A DNA stretch of 64,000 nt from Euleptes europaea (GCF_029931775.1 NC_079312.1:14329821-14393820), one strand, 5' to 3'; positions 20,990-32,380 are shown, counted from the first letter of the stretch. Program-made: numbers and translations. Notes: generated by a model not told the origin, from the sequence alone.

Positions 20990-23260
20990 CTAACCAGAGA
21001 AATTCCAGAGGAATTGTTAAGATTTCCTCCCCAAAGGGAAAAGGAAATCACTGCTCTGGAGAGCCAGTGTTGTGGTGGGACAAAGTCTGGGTGCCGGTGG
21101 GTAGACAGGCCTCTCTCCCCAAGAGTAGCTGCCCCAGAGAAGTCAAGGGATCTGGCTGGTGACTGGTCTGGGAAAAGAGCTCCTCCTCTTTGGGACCCCC
21201 TGTGTCCAAAGCACTGGCCCCACTCAAATCAAATTCTCTGTACTTTACAGACCCTCCCCTCCATGTGCACCATATAGCAGGCATTTTACTAAACAACAAC
21301 GACCACAATAATAATAATACAACTTTTATTTATATCCTGCCCTGTCCCTACAATGCTGGGCTCAGGGTGGCTCACATCATGATTAAAATACAATACGATA
21401 ATTATGCATTTTAAAATATAATACAAAATACATTTAGTTAAAACAATACTTAATGTTTACTCAGATAGTCTAATTCAAGGCACCAAAATAGTTCCCAGCA
21501 GGGAGAGATGTTTCTACGGCAACAACAACTAATATCATACCACAGGAGGAGAGAAGGACCACGAGTTAATAACTTAAGTTGGAACATATCAAAGGGAGGG
21601 AACCGATGGGGAACAGGAAGAAGAACAAGGAAGGGGAAGCTCAGCTTTAATCTCGGGGGCTGGAGGGGAGAGGGAGACATTGGGATTTTGAGAACAAGAG
21701 AGATACTTGCAGTAATGAGGGTTAGTTTCTACTGTTTTAGTGGTTGACTTTGGCAGGCGTAACTCCACAGAAAACCAAGCAAGAGGTTTCAAAATTGACC
21801 ACCAACTCCAGGATGATGCTGGGACTGGCAGTGTCAAAAATGAAGGGAATTGTACCATCCTGGCACAGATGAGCTCCACAGAACCCCTCTGGTATTTGCA
21901 ATAAAACCAAAGGTTTACTCATGAGAAGCCAAGGTGTAGGCAGCATGCACACAGATGGTGGGAAATATCTCCCGTTATAAAACAAATGGGTTTAACAACA
22001 TCCCTGCCCTATCAGAGCCTATGTGGTATGATGGTTAGAGTGTCTGGCTAGGATCTAAGAATCTCCTGGTACAACCAATATATAAATCAACTTGAAATGT
22101 CCAGGAACCTAAAACACCCATTCGAGCACAGGATTCTGCCTGCTGCGTCTCTGCATGTCAGCCCACTAGCCTTGCCTTCTTCCTTCTGATCAGCTGATGT
22201 TAAATTCTGTCAGTGATACAATATTTCAGATCAGGTCGGACTGAGCCATCCTCGATTCAGAATAAGCCACCACGCGAGGCAGCTGCCTGTTGTCTCTCTG
22301 TATGCCCCCGCTCTATGTGGGATCCCTTCCAGGCAGAGGGCATTCTCAGTCTTCTGATGCAGAAACATGAGGAGTGGGGTAGTACATAGGGGATTTTTTA
22401 AAACTCTTTTATATTATAAAAGAAAGCTTCATAGAGCTGAAGAGTTCAAGGGAACATCCAATATGAATTTGAGATTCACTGGCTCTATAATAAACAAGAC
22501 ACATCCTTTGAAAAACTTTCTAGCGTTTCAGGTCTAATGACCTTATTTCTTCCAAGTTATAGCTGCATTTTGGGGACTGGAGTAATTTCTCAGATGCACA
22601 CAGGAAAATCCAGTCCTTGTTTGGATATTTATTTAAAACAGGGGTCCCCAACACCCGCCAACATGTTTTCTGGAACTCGTCAAGTGTTTTCAACAAGTTG
22701 GTGGGGCTAGATAGAGCTTTTGCCCAGCAAGGCTTCTGATTCACTATTGGAGATTTTATGGACTGAGCAGATTTTATTAAATGTCACTTTGGCAGCAGCT
22801 GCCACCACAGCACAAGGATCTGCACTGTGTTACTGAAGTTAAGCTTCAGCAATCATTATGTGGCTGGCTCCTCTTCCTGCTGCAGCCATTTTGTTGCTGC
22901 ACCCACCATGCCATGTCAGAATACCAAATGTGCCCACAGAGTAAAAAGGTTGGGAACCCCTAATTGAAAACATTTCTATGTTGCCTTTCCTCCCAAATAG
23001 GGTTCCCAAAACAGCAGATATCAAAACATTCGAACAATTCGGCATTAAAACATCAACACATTAAGAACAGCATTGAATATATATCAGGGATATCATTAAT
23101 ATAACTTCTTATTTAAGCATGAAAGAAAGCTAAAAAACTCTCTCCCATTTTATGCTATAATTTACTGACTCAAAATAAAAAAGGCATCTGTGTAATAATT
23201 TTGCATGAATCTTCCTAAGTACAGTAACACCAGATTTATGAGAAAAGCCTTGCTTCAATC
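20990..23260. repeat. Unit 2, region 3' of the KZNF-2 gene
   Basis: Collinear with 43600-46860 (unit 3) and, more diverged, 4640-6160 (unit 1). Landmarks are GAAAAGGAAATCACTGCTCTGGAG, the GACTTTGGCAGGCGTAACTC block, CAGCATGCACACAGATGG and CAGGCAGAGGGCATTCTCAG. A MITE (22639-22962) and an AT-rich L2-like piece (21305-21480) are included. No gene is supported here. Confidence 0.7.
22639..22962 (+). mobile_element. hAT-type MITE, family B (long form)
   Basis: CAGGGGTCCCCAACACC at the left, GGTTGGGAACCCCTA at the right, flanked by ATTTAAAA and ATTGAAAA, a 7-of-8 match expected for an 8-bp hAT duplication. The unit 3 counterpart at about 46214-46540 has lost its right end. Confidence 0.75.
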
Positions 23261-23261
23261 T

Positions 23262-23486
<225 letters not shown>

Positions 23487-24729
23487 CTAATTTCTGTGAA
23501 GCAGGAGATGTGATGCCAGGGCTGAGCTATGGCTGAAGCTCTTCCCACACTCAATGCATTTATACGGCTTCTCCCCTGTGTGAATTCTTACATGCATAGT
23601 GAGGTTGCCCCTGCAAGAGAATCTCTTCCCACATTCCAAGCATTCATATGGCTTCTCCCCAGTATGAACACGTTGATGTAAAGTAAGCTTCATTTTCTGA
23701 TTGAAGCTCTTTCCACATTGCCAGCATTTATGTTGCTTCTCCTGTATGTGATTCCACTGATGGACAGTTAGGTACTGATTAGTACAGAAGCTCTTGCCAC
23801 ATTCCAAGCATTTATATGGCTTCTCTCCCGTGTGAATTTTCTTGTGAATAGTAAGGCTGTGCTTCCGACTGAAGTTCTTCCCACACTCTGAGCACTCATA
23901 TGGCTTCTCCCCAGTATGAACACGTTGATGTGAAGTAAGATTGCATTTCTGCCTGAAGCGCTTCCCACATTCCGAGCACTCATATGGCTTCTCCCCAGTA
24001 TAAACACTATGATGTGAAGTAAGCTTGCATTTCTGACTGAAGCTCTTCCCACACTCCAAGCATTTATATAGCATCTCCCCTGTGTGAATTTTCTGGTGAA
24101 AAGTAAGGCTGTCCTTCCGACTGAAGCTCTTCCCACACTCCGAGCACTCATATGGCTTCTCCCCAGTATGAACACGTTGATGTGAAGTAAGCTTGCATTT
24201 CTGACTGAAGCGCTTCCCACATTCCGAGCACTCATATGGCTTCTCCCCAGTATGAACACGTTGATGTGAAGTAAGCTTGCATTTCTGACTGAAGCGCTTC
24301 CCACATTCCGAGCACTCATATGGCTTCTCCCCAGTATGAACACGTTGATGTGAAGTAAGCTTGCATTTCTGACTGAAGCTCTTCCCACACTCCAAGCATT
24401 TATATGGCTTCTCCCCTGTGTGAATTTTCTGGTGCAAAGTAAGGCTGTCCTTCCGACTGAAGCTCTTCCCACACTCCGAGCACTCATATGGCTTCTCCCC
24501 AGTATGAACACGTTGATGTGAAGTAAGCTTGCATTTCTGACTGAAGCTCTTCCCACATTCTGAGCATTTATATGGCTTCTCCCCTGTGTGAATTTTCTGG
24601 TGAAAAGTAAGGCTGTTCTTCCAACTGAAGCGCTTCCCACACTCCAAGAATTTATGTGGCTTCTCCCCTGTGTAAACCATTTGATGATCAGTTAGGCGGC
24701 TATTCTGAGAGAATCTCTTACCACACTCT
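23487..24729 (-). pseudogene. KZNF-2 zinc-finger exon, truncated at both ends
   Basis: Open C2H2 array with about 14 finger units after a half finger; the first full one ([10 protein letters not shown]) lacks its first Cys. Types alternate between [12 protein letters not shown] and [12 protein letters not shown], with three consecutive near-identical QKCKL fingers, indicating recent block duplication. At the 5' side the frame stops at a TAA (about 24729): KCLECGK appears as AAGGGTTTAAGAGTGTGG, one base too long. Immediately beyond lies the repeat at 24735. The basic linker and splice acceptor that start this exon in KZNF-1 and KZNF-3 are absent. With the premature stop at the other end this is most likely a pseudogene, unless an unseen acceptor is used. 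The first in-frame ATG is at 24680. Confidence 0.75.
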
Positions 24730-24734
24730 TAAAC

Positions 24735-25045
24735 CCTTAATTAAAGAGAATGTAAAGGTAGCGTAGTCACTGGGCAAACCTCAAGGGGAAGGGCTGCCCA
24801 CAGGCAAGTTGCCACCCCTGAAAAAGGCCTGTCCCTGGTCAACGCCCCCCCCATCTCAGAAGGCAGGGCAAAGCTTCTGAGGAGGATCTCAGCTGGTGGG
24901 CTGGACAGGAGGTGTGGGGAAGTGATTTTTTTCAAGTGACCTGGCCCCAGACCACTTAGGGCTTTATATGTAAAAACCTGCATTTTGAATTGTGCCCAGA
25001 TCAGCCACTCAGCACAGATCTTTCAGTACTAGGGGGATATCATCC
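24735..25045. repeat. Unclassified interspersed repeat, copy 1
   Basis: Shared with 51000-51290: GGCAAGTTGCCACCCCTG, AAAAGGCCTGTC and TTTTGAATTGTG occur in the same order. In unit 2 it abuts the broken head of the finger exon. It may be a LINE 3' region; class not established. Confidence 0.5.
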
Positions 25046-25054
25046 TAGTATTCT

Positions 25055-25315
25055 GAAGAAGAAGAAGGTTGGTTTTTATGTGCCGACTTTACCACTTCAG
25101 GAAGAATCCAACCTTTCCTTCCCCTCCCCACAACCTGTGAGGTAGGTGGGGCTGAGAGAGCTGTGACTAGCCCAAGGTCTCCCAGCTGGCTTTGTGTGTG
25201 GGAGTGGGGAAACAAATCCAGTTCACCAGATTAGCCTTCGCCGCTCATGTGGAGGAGTGGGGAATCAAACCCAGTTCTCTAGATCAGAGTCCACTGCTCT
25301 TAACCTACCCAATTT
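25055..25315 (-). mobile_element. tRNA-derived MIR-like SINE
   Basis: Reverse-strand SINE: TTAAGAGCAGTGGACTCTGA at its head, a B box as GGGAATCAAACCC in reverse, CAGCTCTCTCAGCCCCACC in the core, and a GAAGAAGAAGAAGG tail at 25055. Other copies are at 26285-26590 and 50755-51002. Confidence 0.7.
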
Positions 25316-25319
25316 AGAA

Positions 25320-26040
25320 CCAACCGAAGTCTCTGGACAGTTTTCAAAGGCATCCCCTAAAAATCAATAGGCCAATGGGCACCACCAATCTACATCATGT
25401 ATCTGGCCCATTTTGCTTCTGTAGTAACAAGATGGCACCCAATGGGAAATACGAGGAATGGGAGTTCTCCAGTTTCACGAACACCCTCCACCCCACAGCA
25501 GGAAAGGGCCTTCACTGGCTGCCTCCAGTCTGCTTGTGGGGTTTGACTGAAGAGGACCCAGAGGACCCTCTCTGCCCCCTAGAGCAGCTCCTTCCCTATT
25601 CAGTCAAGGCATGCCCTGCTGTATTGCAGCATATCAGGTGGGAAGGACCCTGGTAGAGTGAACAATAAAAGCGAATTTATTAACCAAAAAGTTTTTACAG
25701 TTAAGAAAACAAGAGAACAGCTATAAAAGTGGAACAGTGGCAACATCATTCCAGAGGAGGAAAACCCAGAGCAGGAGAGATCCATCCCGGGTGAACCAAA
25801 AATAGGCTGAGATTATCAAAGAAGGGGAGGAGGAAGCAACCAGACCTGCAGCAGCTGTTCCTTGGAGCAGTGGTACATTTGCTGTCATACGTGTTTTCAC
25901 CCAAGAGAAGTGCCACAATGGGAACAGGACACTTTTTACATGCACTGTGTCCCTGATTAGACAAAATGGGAATACGTGGAGCGCCCACAGAAAAAAATCC
26001 TGCAAAATAAACTGAAACACCCCTTTCATTGCTTCTCCCC
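25320..26040. other. KZNF-2 intron 3, no gene
   Basis: Collinear with 51340-51955 of unit 3, including AATTTATTAACCAAAAAG and AAGTGGAACAGTGGCAACAT. Sequence between the linker exon and finger exon; no coding exon is supported. Confidence 0.45.
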
Positions 26041-26045
26041 CTTAC

Positions 26046-26153
26046 CTGGCGAGGGGACATCAGCACACCTGCCCGATTCTTCAGAGCTCTGGCAGAAACA
26101 CATTTCTCTTGGATGGTGCTGAGAATCAAGGAATGGTCCGGGAACCCAAAGTC
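26046..26153 (-). CDS. KZNF-2 linker exon
   Basis: A 108-nt exon between acceptor CTCTTTGAAG and donor GTAAGGGGGAG, phase 1 on both sides, encoding LWVPGPFLDSQHHPREM, CFCQSSEESGRC and ADVPSP. Its frame, sites and sequence match the unit 3 exon. It remains intact although the downstream finger exon is damaged, so a short KRAB-plus-linker transcript is conceivable. Confidence 0.7.
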
Positions 26154-26284
26154 CTTCAAAGAGAACGGAAGACAACATGAAGAGAATTGGACTTCCCAAT
26201 AATATTTATGATGTTGAGAATACACCTAGACTTTGGGGGACAGGGGGCTATTCAAACAGACGACAGCATCTTTGCTTCTAGCTT

Positions 26285-26590
26285 GATGCAGAAGAAGAAG
26301 AATTGGTTTTTATATGCCGACTTTCTCTACAACTTAAGGGAGACTCAAACCAGCTTACAATCACCTTCCCTCCCCCTCCCCACAACAGACACTCTGTAAG
26401 GTGAGTGAGGCTGAGAGTGTGACTTGCCCAAGGTCACCCAGCTGGCTTCGTTGCGTAGGAGCGGGGGAAACAAATCCAGTTCACCAGATTAGCCTCCGCC
26501 ACTCATGTGGAAGAGTGGGGAATCAAACCCGATTCTCCAGATCAGAATCTACCGCTCCAAACCACCGCTCTTAACCACTACACCATGCAG
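26285..26590 (-). mobile_element. tRNA-derived MIR-like SINE
   Basis: Near complete reverse copy: GCATGGTGTAGTGGTTAAGA as head (minus strand), the B-box region, and a GAAGAAGAAGAATTGG tail at its left end. It sits in the intron between the KRAB and linker exons of KZNF-2 and is absent from the same intron in unit 3, so it inserted after those units separated. Confidence 0.75.
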
Positions 26591-26918
26591 ACACAATGCA
26601 AACATTACTAGGAAACAAATACCAGACACGTAGCTTACTCAGGAAAAACTCTGAGGTAAATATTAACCATCAACCAGGAGTTGTGGGATGTTACGTCTCT
26701 AATAGTGCCTGGGTTTTAGTTTATATGTTGTAAACCCATCTGAGATAAGGAAAATCTTATCTCAGATGGGTTTACAACATATAAACACAGTACTCTGCTG
26801 CAACTTGGTTACTTGCTGGACCTGGCAACCTCTAATAAGGATGTCTACTCAGAGTCCTACTCATCTACTCAATGGGGCTTACTCTGGGAAGGTGCCGTTA
26901 GGTGTCCACTGTGTAATT

Positions 26919-27055
26919 CAGGGGTCCCCAACATGGTGACCATAGGCTCCTTGGGATCCGCTGACACCTTGTGGCAGCCATTTGGTTGCTGAGCTCACCA
27001 TGCCAGGTCAGAATTCCAAATGTGCCTGCGGGCTCAAAAAAGTTGGGAATCCCTG
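26919..27055 (+). mobile_element. hAT-type MITE, family B (short form)
   Basis: CAGGGGTCCCCAACATGG at the left and GTTGGGAATCCCTG at the right, with GTGTAATT and GTGTAATG as flanking 8-mers. The copy at 52499-52636 is the same insertion in unit 3, so it predates that duplication. Confidence 0.75.
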
Positions 27056-27293
27056 GTGTAATGCCTCAGTACAGAACATTCAGCTCCCTAATCAGGGAAA
27101 CTTCAGCAAAGGTCTGATACCTCCACAGGTCTCTATAATTCACACTCTTGGCAAACTAATCCCTTTTCTCCATTTAAGACTTCTAACCGGTAACTCATAA
27201 CCCTCAAAATCCAGATCTCCCATTACTGAATGCCTGGATTCGTTACAGACTAATATTCTCCGGCATACAGCCTAAAAATGCCAAGATCCTTAC

Positions 27294-27447
27294 CCAGAGA
27301 GGCCGCAGTCTCGTAATTCTCCTGCGTGACTTCCCAGTACAGAGCTCTTTGGGCCGGATCCAGCAGAGCCCATTCTTCCTCCGTGAAGAACACAGCCACC
27401 TCCACAAAGGACGTCGGGGGCCCTGAAGGAGGATTTCCCCAGGTCAT
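27294..27447 (-). CDS. KZNF-2 first coding exon: KRAB-A box
   Basis: Encodes [16 protein letters not shown] then [20 protein letters not shown] and [15 protein letters not shown], an intact KRAB-A box, ending phase 1 at donor GG/GTAAGG. The acceptor TTACTCAG/GAGCA (exon from 27462) is intact. [18 protein letters not shown] is the consensus-like core. Since the finger exon is broken, the KRAB domain may no longer be attached to a DNA-binding part. Confidence 0.85.
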
Positions 27448-27479
27448 CTTCTCTTGTTGCTCCTGAGTAATCACATAAG

Positions 27480-27992
27480 AAAGCACCACTACTTATTTGA
27501 ATGCCCTCTGTGGAACCCGGGGCTAAATTTCTTGCCGGGTTGGTTTCCAGCCTAAACACCTGTCCTAGAGCCGAGAAACTAGTATTTTTGTTAAAAGATA
27601 CAAATGGGTTTGTCTCCTTTAGGACTGCCCTGTATGCTCTGGCAGCAAAGAAAATAAGGGCCAATATGGCTGCTAAGGGAGTAGATCCTCCATGTTGATT
27701 TTAATGGTCACTAGGTCCCATTGGCCGATTGGGACACCTCCACAATTTTTAGCTATTATTTTTGTTGTTTTGTATGCATCGATTTAGCAAAGTTTTATTA
27801 TGTATATTTATTATTAATCCAGGATGTTATTAATCGAATATTTTATTATGTATTTGTGGTAGCCTTGATATGTTTGTAATGGCCTATGGCTAAATACAAA
27901 TAAAACCATTCATAAGAAAGCAAAATCCCATATGCAGGTCATTTGAGGAAAAAATTGGAATAAATCAAACTAATTCAAGAAAAATTAGTCAA
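27480..27992. other. KZNF-2 intron 1 sequence, unclassified
   Basis: From 27484 to 27920 the sequence is absent at this position in units 1 and 3, so an insertion is likely. TATGGCTAAATACAAATAAAAC near its right edge resembles a LINE 3' end. The element is not identified. Confidence 0.35.
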
Positions 27993-28205
27993 AAAGGGCA
28001 AGAGTCCAGTAGCACCTTAAAGACTAACAAAAATATTTTCTGGTAGGGTATGAGCTTTCGTGAGCCACAGCTCACTTCTATCTGAAGAAGTGAGCTGTGG
28101 CTCACGAAAGCTCATACCCTACCAGAAAATATTTTTGTTAGTCTTTAAGGTGCTACTGGACTCTTGCCCTTTTTGACTAATGCAAACAGACTAACACGGC
28201 TACCC
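27993..28205. repeat. Penelope-tail-like palindrome
   Basis: Two nearly perfect inverted arms of about 78 bp meet at CACTTCTATCTGAAGAAGTG: left AAGAGTCCAGTAGCACCTTA, right TAAGGTGCTACTGGACTCTT. The right part continues CAGACTAACACGGCTACCCA. The core reads CTGAAGAAGTGAGCTGTGGC then TCACGAAAGC. Inverted terminal duplication is typical of Penelope-like insertions. Confidence 0.75.
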
Positions 28206-29386
28206 ACTGTGAATTATCTTCAAGAAAAATTGAATGTGTCTTTTCCGACTCTGAAGAATATCCCTCAAGTCATATGTAATCTGGGAAAATCAGAGGAGTG
28301 CCATCTTGGAATAATATTCTAAGTGATATGGAGTCAGAAAAGCATTCCTAACCAGACTTCTCTGGGGTCCAATTTGCTTAAAAGAAAATCCCCTGTGTAA
28401 TGGATCAAACACAGGATCTCCCCACCCTCTTACTGCTTCAAATCTGCTTTCTGCTGGAGTTTTTTTTGCTTTGATTCTTAACCTGTGTGATTCTTAACCT
28501 CACAGTAACAGAGTGTGTACGCGACTGGCAGCCAATGCAGTGTAGCAGTCAGTGTTGGACTAGGATCCAAGTTCGAATCCACTCTGCCATGGAAACTCAC
28601 TGGGTGACTCTGGGCCTGTCACCAGCATGGTTATATCCACTAACTTTTTATGATGGGAGAATTTCATACGGGGAAAAGCAAAAGGTCTGAAAAAGCTACG
28701 GGAAAGACAAAATGAACAAACATGCAATGGTTGTGCTCAACATTTGGAGGAGATTGTTATTATTGAAATCCATTCTGATTTTAAAATTTCCAAAGATCCC
28801 AATGCAATTTTATTGAACTTTTTAATTGAATTGTCTCTTTGGGCCATTCACCCACCAAAACAGGGATTGCAGAACATGTTAAGAATGTAAATATCAAAAA
28901 GAGACTTTCAACAGACAAGACGTGTTCATTTGAGAAAAGGGAGACAAAAGATTCCTGTCTTTGCCAGCCGCCCGAAACCGCTCTTTGATTTCTGGGGAAC
29001 ATTTGGAGCATATCAAAGTAAAAAAGAAACAACAGGAGGTGACATAGCATATGTTTTAGAAAGCGTTGACTGGACCGGATCGTCAGCTTCAAATAGTTCC
29101 AGTTCTGCCAGGGAAACTGAGAGAAAAGCCTTAGTAGAGAGAGCCGCTGCCGGTCTGAGTAGACAATACTGACTTTGATAGAGCGAGGGTCTGATTCAGT
29201 ATAAAGAAGCCTCATGTGTTTGCTATTTCCTTAGGAACGCAGGCAAGCTGAGGGTTGGGAGAGCCTCATTTGCTGGCACCAAAACATGTTTTTGGCTGTA
29301 GAAAAGTAACAGCTCAAGGGAGAGGATTCCAGCCGAGCATTCCCGAGGTAGTTTTTTTCTGTGCTGGGGAAACTCTTGGTTTGGAC

Positions 29387-29672
29387 CACTGATTCCCAAC
29401 CGGGGGTCCATGGACCACCAGGGGTCCACAAGAACTAAATTAAGGTCCGTGAAACAAAGTTATAAACCCATAATAAATTAATATTTTCAATTAAAAGTTC
29501 TCTATTATAAAATATATATATTCAAATATTATTCTAAGTTTAATGTTTACCAAACAGTGATGATTCAAGTTTATTTTCAAATTCTCGGAATTTTTATTTT
29601 GAACCTTGGGGTCCCTGCACCGAACAAAAAAGTCCTAGTGGTCCCTGGTCAAAAAAAGGTTGGGAACCACTG
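29387..29672. mobile_element. hAT-type MITE, family C
   Basis: CACTGATTCCCAACC and GGTTGGGAACCACTG are inverted repeats (13 of 15), flanked by the perfect 8-bp duplication GTTTGGAC (29379-29386, 29673-29680). AT-rich interior, no transposase. Confidence 0.88.
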
Positions 29673-29761
29673 GTTTGGACAGACATCCCATCCCAGGAGG
29701 GCACCCCTGTCCCCAGTCTTCATTTTGCCTGGGGTGATAAACCTGCCCACAGCCTGCAGCG

Positions 29762-29763
<2 letters not shown>

Positions 29764-29795
<32 letters not shown>
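29764..29795. repeat. CA microsatellite
   Basis: About 16 uninterrupted CA dinucleotides, absent or short at the equivalent place in units 3 and 4. Likely length-variable. Confidence 0.9.
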
Positions 29796-29798
<3 letters not shown>

Positions 29799-29838
29799 TG
29801 CAGGTTTTCACCCCAGGCAAACTGAAGACTGGGGACAG

Positions 29839-29960
29839 GGGTGCCAATTCTGGGTTGGCAAGTTCCTAGAGATTTGAGGGTGGGGCCAGGGGAGGGACCT
29901 CAGTGGAGTTCAGTTGCAACTGTGGGAAACCCCCAGACCCCACCTGGAGGTTGGCAACCC
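29839..29960 (-). mobile_element. hAT-type MITE, family A, short inverted variant
   Basis: AGGGGTGCCAATTCTGGGTT to CACCTGGAGGTTGGCAACCC. Same insertion as 53820-53932 in unit 3 and 60230-60346 in unit 4, judged by flanking sequence. Confidence 0.7.
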
Positions 29961-30129
29961 TACTTGGGGAAGCAGCCGGCTGAGAAGCAGAGATGGGGAA
30001 GAAGAGGAGGAGGAGGAAGAGGCAGGACAGGCTGCCTGCAATTACAACGGAAGGGAAAGAACCGAAAAAGGGGCCATTTAGTATTTGGGGGCAAGTTCTG
30101 CTCGCTTCTTTCCTGGTGTATTCTGCCTT

Positions 30130-30660
30130 CTGGTTTCTCTGCTGAGCCCGGCCGCTTTTTGAGGACTTCTCATGGGCAACTGGAAGACTGAAAAATAAAC
30201 CAAGGAACCACCTGGTGTGGAACGATCCCCCGCCCCCCGGTGTTTCGGAGATCACCCGTCCATGTGCCAGGATCTTTCCCTGGAAGACCCCCCCCCCCTT
30301 GCTCGCTCTTTCATCTTCCCTCCAAGGAGCTCCCTAAGCCCATGCACCCTTCTTTTCCGCCCACCCCCTTGGTGCCCAGCAGCTCTTTAAAAAAAACATA
30401 ACCCAACCTTTCCTGCAAAAGCCAAATTCTTCCTCCAGCCCGGGAAAAAGAGCTCCCCGAGAGCGTTTCAAACGCCCCTCCTTGGAAAAAATAAGGCTCC
30501 AGCCACGTGGCTCCACTTTGCTCTCCTCTCCAGGAAGCGCCCAAGCACAAAGACACGCCCACACGCCCAAGCACAAAGACACGCCCACGGACACGCCCAC
30601 ACACAAAAGCACGCCTAATGTTTTTTTGTTCAGTTCTCTCTCTTGACCTTTCTCGCTTGC
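30130..30660 (-). promoter_or_regulatory. KZNF-2 GC-rich promoter and noncoding exon 1
   Basis: Contains GGGCAACTGGAAGACTGAAA, the block CCATGTGCCAGGATCTTTCC shared with unit 4, the candidate exon-1 donor AAG/GTTGGG (30408/30407), and an E-box CACGTG at 30504. Short ACACGCCCAC repeats lie at 30560-30605. The upstream half of the promoter (from 31558) is displaced by an 890-bp LINE insertion at 30670. Confidence 0.5.
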
Positions 30661-30669
30661 AAGGAGTTT

Positions 30670-31557
30670 TCCTTTCCGTTTATCCCTTAGAAGCTCCTTG
30701 ATCAATTGATCTTGAGCAGCATATAACTAGTGTTGGAGGGATATAAGGACTGAAACAAATCTTGCCACTGACAATGTAGCCTTGGGGTCCCTGTCGCTTA
30801 ATAAAAAAGGCATTATGTCAGTCACAGAGGCATTGGATTTGTATATTAAAAGGGGGAAAATATAGTGCGATCGAAGTTCCTCGTAAAAGCGGCCTTCCAA
30901 AAGGGCATGGGCTAATGAGTCAATAGAGCCAGAAGAGCAAGGGCAGATCCTGTCTGGGTATGGTATATTCAGAATTCTGCCCTGCATTACCATAGAAGGG
31001 TTAGCATTCAATCTAGCCAAGCAAAAAACTCTACAGAGACGAGGAGTTGTCAGATAATATGTATAGGCAGGCAGACCACGCGGAGGGGGTATTCCGAAGA
31101 ACTGGGATGAACAGACGCGACGAGCACGAAAAGTAGTGCTGTTATAATCGAGCTCTTTAATGCGCTTTTTAATTTTGGCAAAAGCTTCAGTTTTCCCAAG
31201 ATCTGATAACATATCCTGCGAGAAGCCCAGCAACGACAGTTTCTCATCTAAGATTTTTTGCCATGAGGATTTGAAAGGGTCATGCTTCAGAGAAGCTAGG
31301 AACCCCTCAATGCTAAAGCACAGTTTAAGGTGTAGTTTAAAGGCGGCCAACCACGCCCTAGCTTCAACTGACATTTGGCCAAACTCGGAACAAAGAGTAA
31401 CGCCAGCAACACATCGAGGGGCATTTAGGAGTTTTCGTAAGAACTGAAGCAGTGGACGATCTATAGATTCATTGATGACTATAATCCAGATGGCAACACC
31501 AAAGAGGATAATTGGGGTAATTTTCAGGTTAAAAACATGAATAGCCCCTGGGCAAGG
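30670..31557 (-). mobile_element. Non-LTR retrotransposon RT C-terminal fragment in the KZNF-2 promoter
   Basis: The minus-strand frame (30727-31374) encodes ARLNANPSMVMQGRILNIPY, a CPCSSGSIDSLAHALLEGRF motif and YEELRSHYIF, the C-terminal region of a LINE reverse transcriptase with a CxC...H zinc-like motif. The clade is uncertain. The direct repeat GCAAGGAGTTTT flanks the insert (about 30664-30675 and 31548-31559), a 12-bp target duplication. 5'-truncated, not autonomous. Confidence 0.75.
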
Positions 31558-31754
31558 AGTTTTGGGGATTGTCGTTCACCGCAAAGAGGACAAAAGGCTG
31601 CAATGGAAGAAAAGTAGCCTCTGTTCTTTTTAGGATCTTTCCTGATCTCCCCCCCCCCTTTTCTTATTTCTCTGCTTCCAGGGATTTTCACGTGGCTGGG
31701 CTTTTATCTCCACACTTAAGAACTCAGGAGCTGGCTTAAAGATTCACAGAAAGT

Positions 31755-32290
31755 TTTTTTTTGGGGGGGGGCACTGAATTCTGCTTTTGAGTTTCAAGCC
31801 CCATGCCTTTCAGAAGAATAACACAGCTCCGCTGGATCAAACCAAACGCCCTGCCTCATCCAGCACCCTGTTGCGGCCAGCCAGATGCATCTAGGAAGCC
31901 CCCCCCCCAGAGGATGGAGGCAACAGCCACCCCACAGAGTTGCCCCCAGCAGGGCCATCTTAACACATGGGCCCGATAGCCGCTTGCCCGGGGGCCCCAC
32001 GAGCATAGGGGCCCTATGCTAATCTGTGTATGTTAAGTGACTTGCCATAAATAAATACTACTTTTGACCATTTACTTTTTATTCCTGAGTGGTTGTCGTA
32101 GGGGCCCCAGCACACTGGTTTGCTCAGGGGCCCATAATGCTGTTAAGACGGCCCTGGCCCCCAGCACGCAGCAACCAGCGGTAGACTGCCTCTGGACACG
32201 GAGGTTCTATCTATCCATCATAACTAATAACCACTGATGGACCTGGTCACCTCCACCAGTCTGTCTCATTCCCATTTAAAAGCAATAAGT
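31755..32290 (-). repeat. Unit 2 upstream flank: CR1-like 3' UTR split by a MITE
   Basis: Shares CATCCAGCACCCTGTTG, AGATGCATCTAGGAAGC and the GGTTCTATCTATCCATCATA block with 61560-61860 (unit 4) and with 15005-15245. This marks the distal upstream end of the unit. A MITE (31950-32156) interrupts it here and not in unit 4. Confidence 0.6.
31950..32156. mobile_element. hAT-type MITE, family D
   Basis: CAGGGCCATCTTAAC and GTTAAGACGGCCCTG ends with a perfect 8-bp duplication GCCCCCAG (31942-31949, 32157-32164). GC-rich arms, AT-rich centre, no transposase. Unique to unit 2, so younger than the unit duplications. Confidence 0.9.
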
Positions 32291-32380
32291 CTGCCTAGTA
32301 AACGTCGGATGTGACGTCACCCCATGGTTCAGGAATGACCTGGTGCTTGCACAAGGGACCTTTACCTTTCCTAGGACCAG
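32284..32380 (+). mobile_element. Sauria SINE 3' fragment
   Basis: AAGTCTGCCTAGTAAACGTC, GTGACGTCACCCCATGG and the terminal GGGACCTTTACCTTTCC match the right half of the full copy at 34881-35178. Confidence 0.8.

Larger units (their letters stand above)
28630..30240 (-). other. KZNF-2 intron 1, unit-conserved part
   Basis: Collinear with 59610-60940 (unit 4): TTTATGATGGGAGAAT, TTTTAAAATTTCCAAAGA, TTTGAGAAAAGGGAGACAAA. It carries an extra hAT MITE (29387-29672), a CA microsatellite and MITE-A (29839-29960). No coding exon was found. Confidence 0.5.

Noticed and set aside
30311-30705. Minus-strand 123-residue frame with CVGVSVGVSLCLGVWACLC-type repeats
   Set aside because: It comes from the short ACACGCCCAC tandem repeat in the KZNF-2 promoter; no homologue in unit 4.
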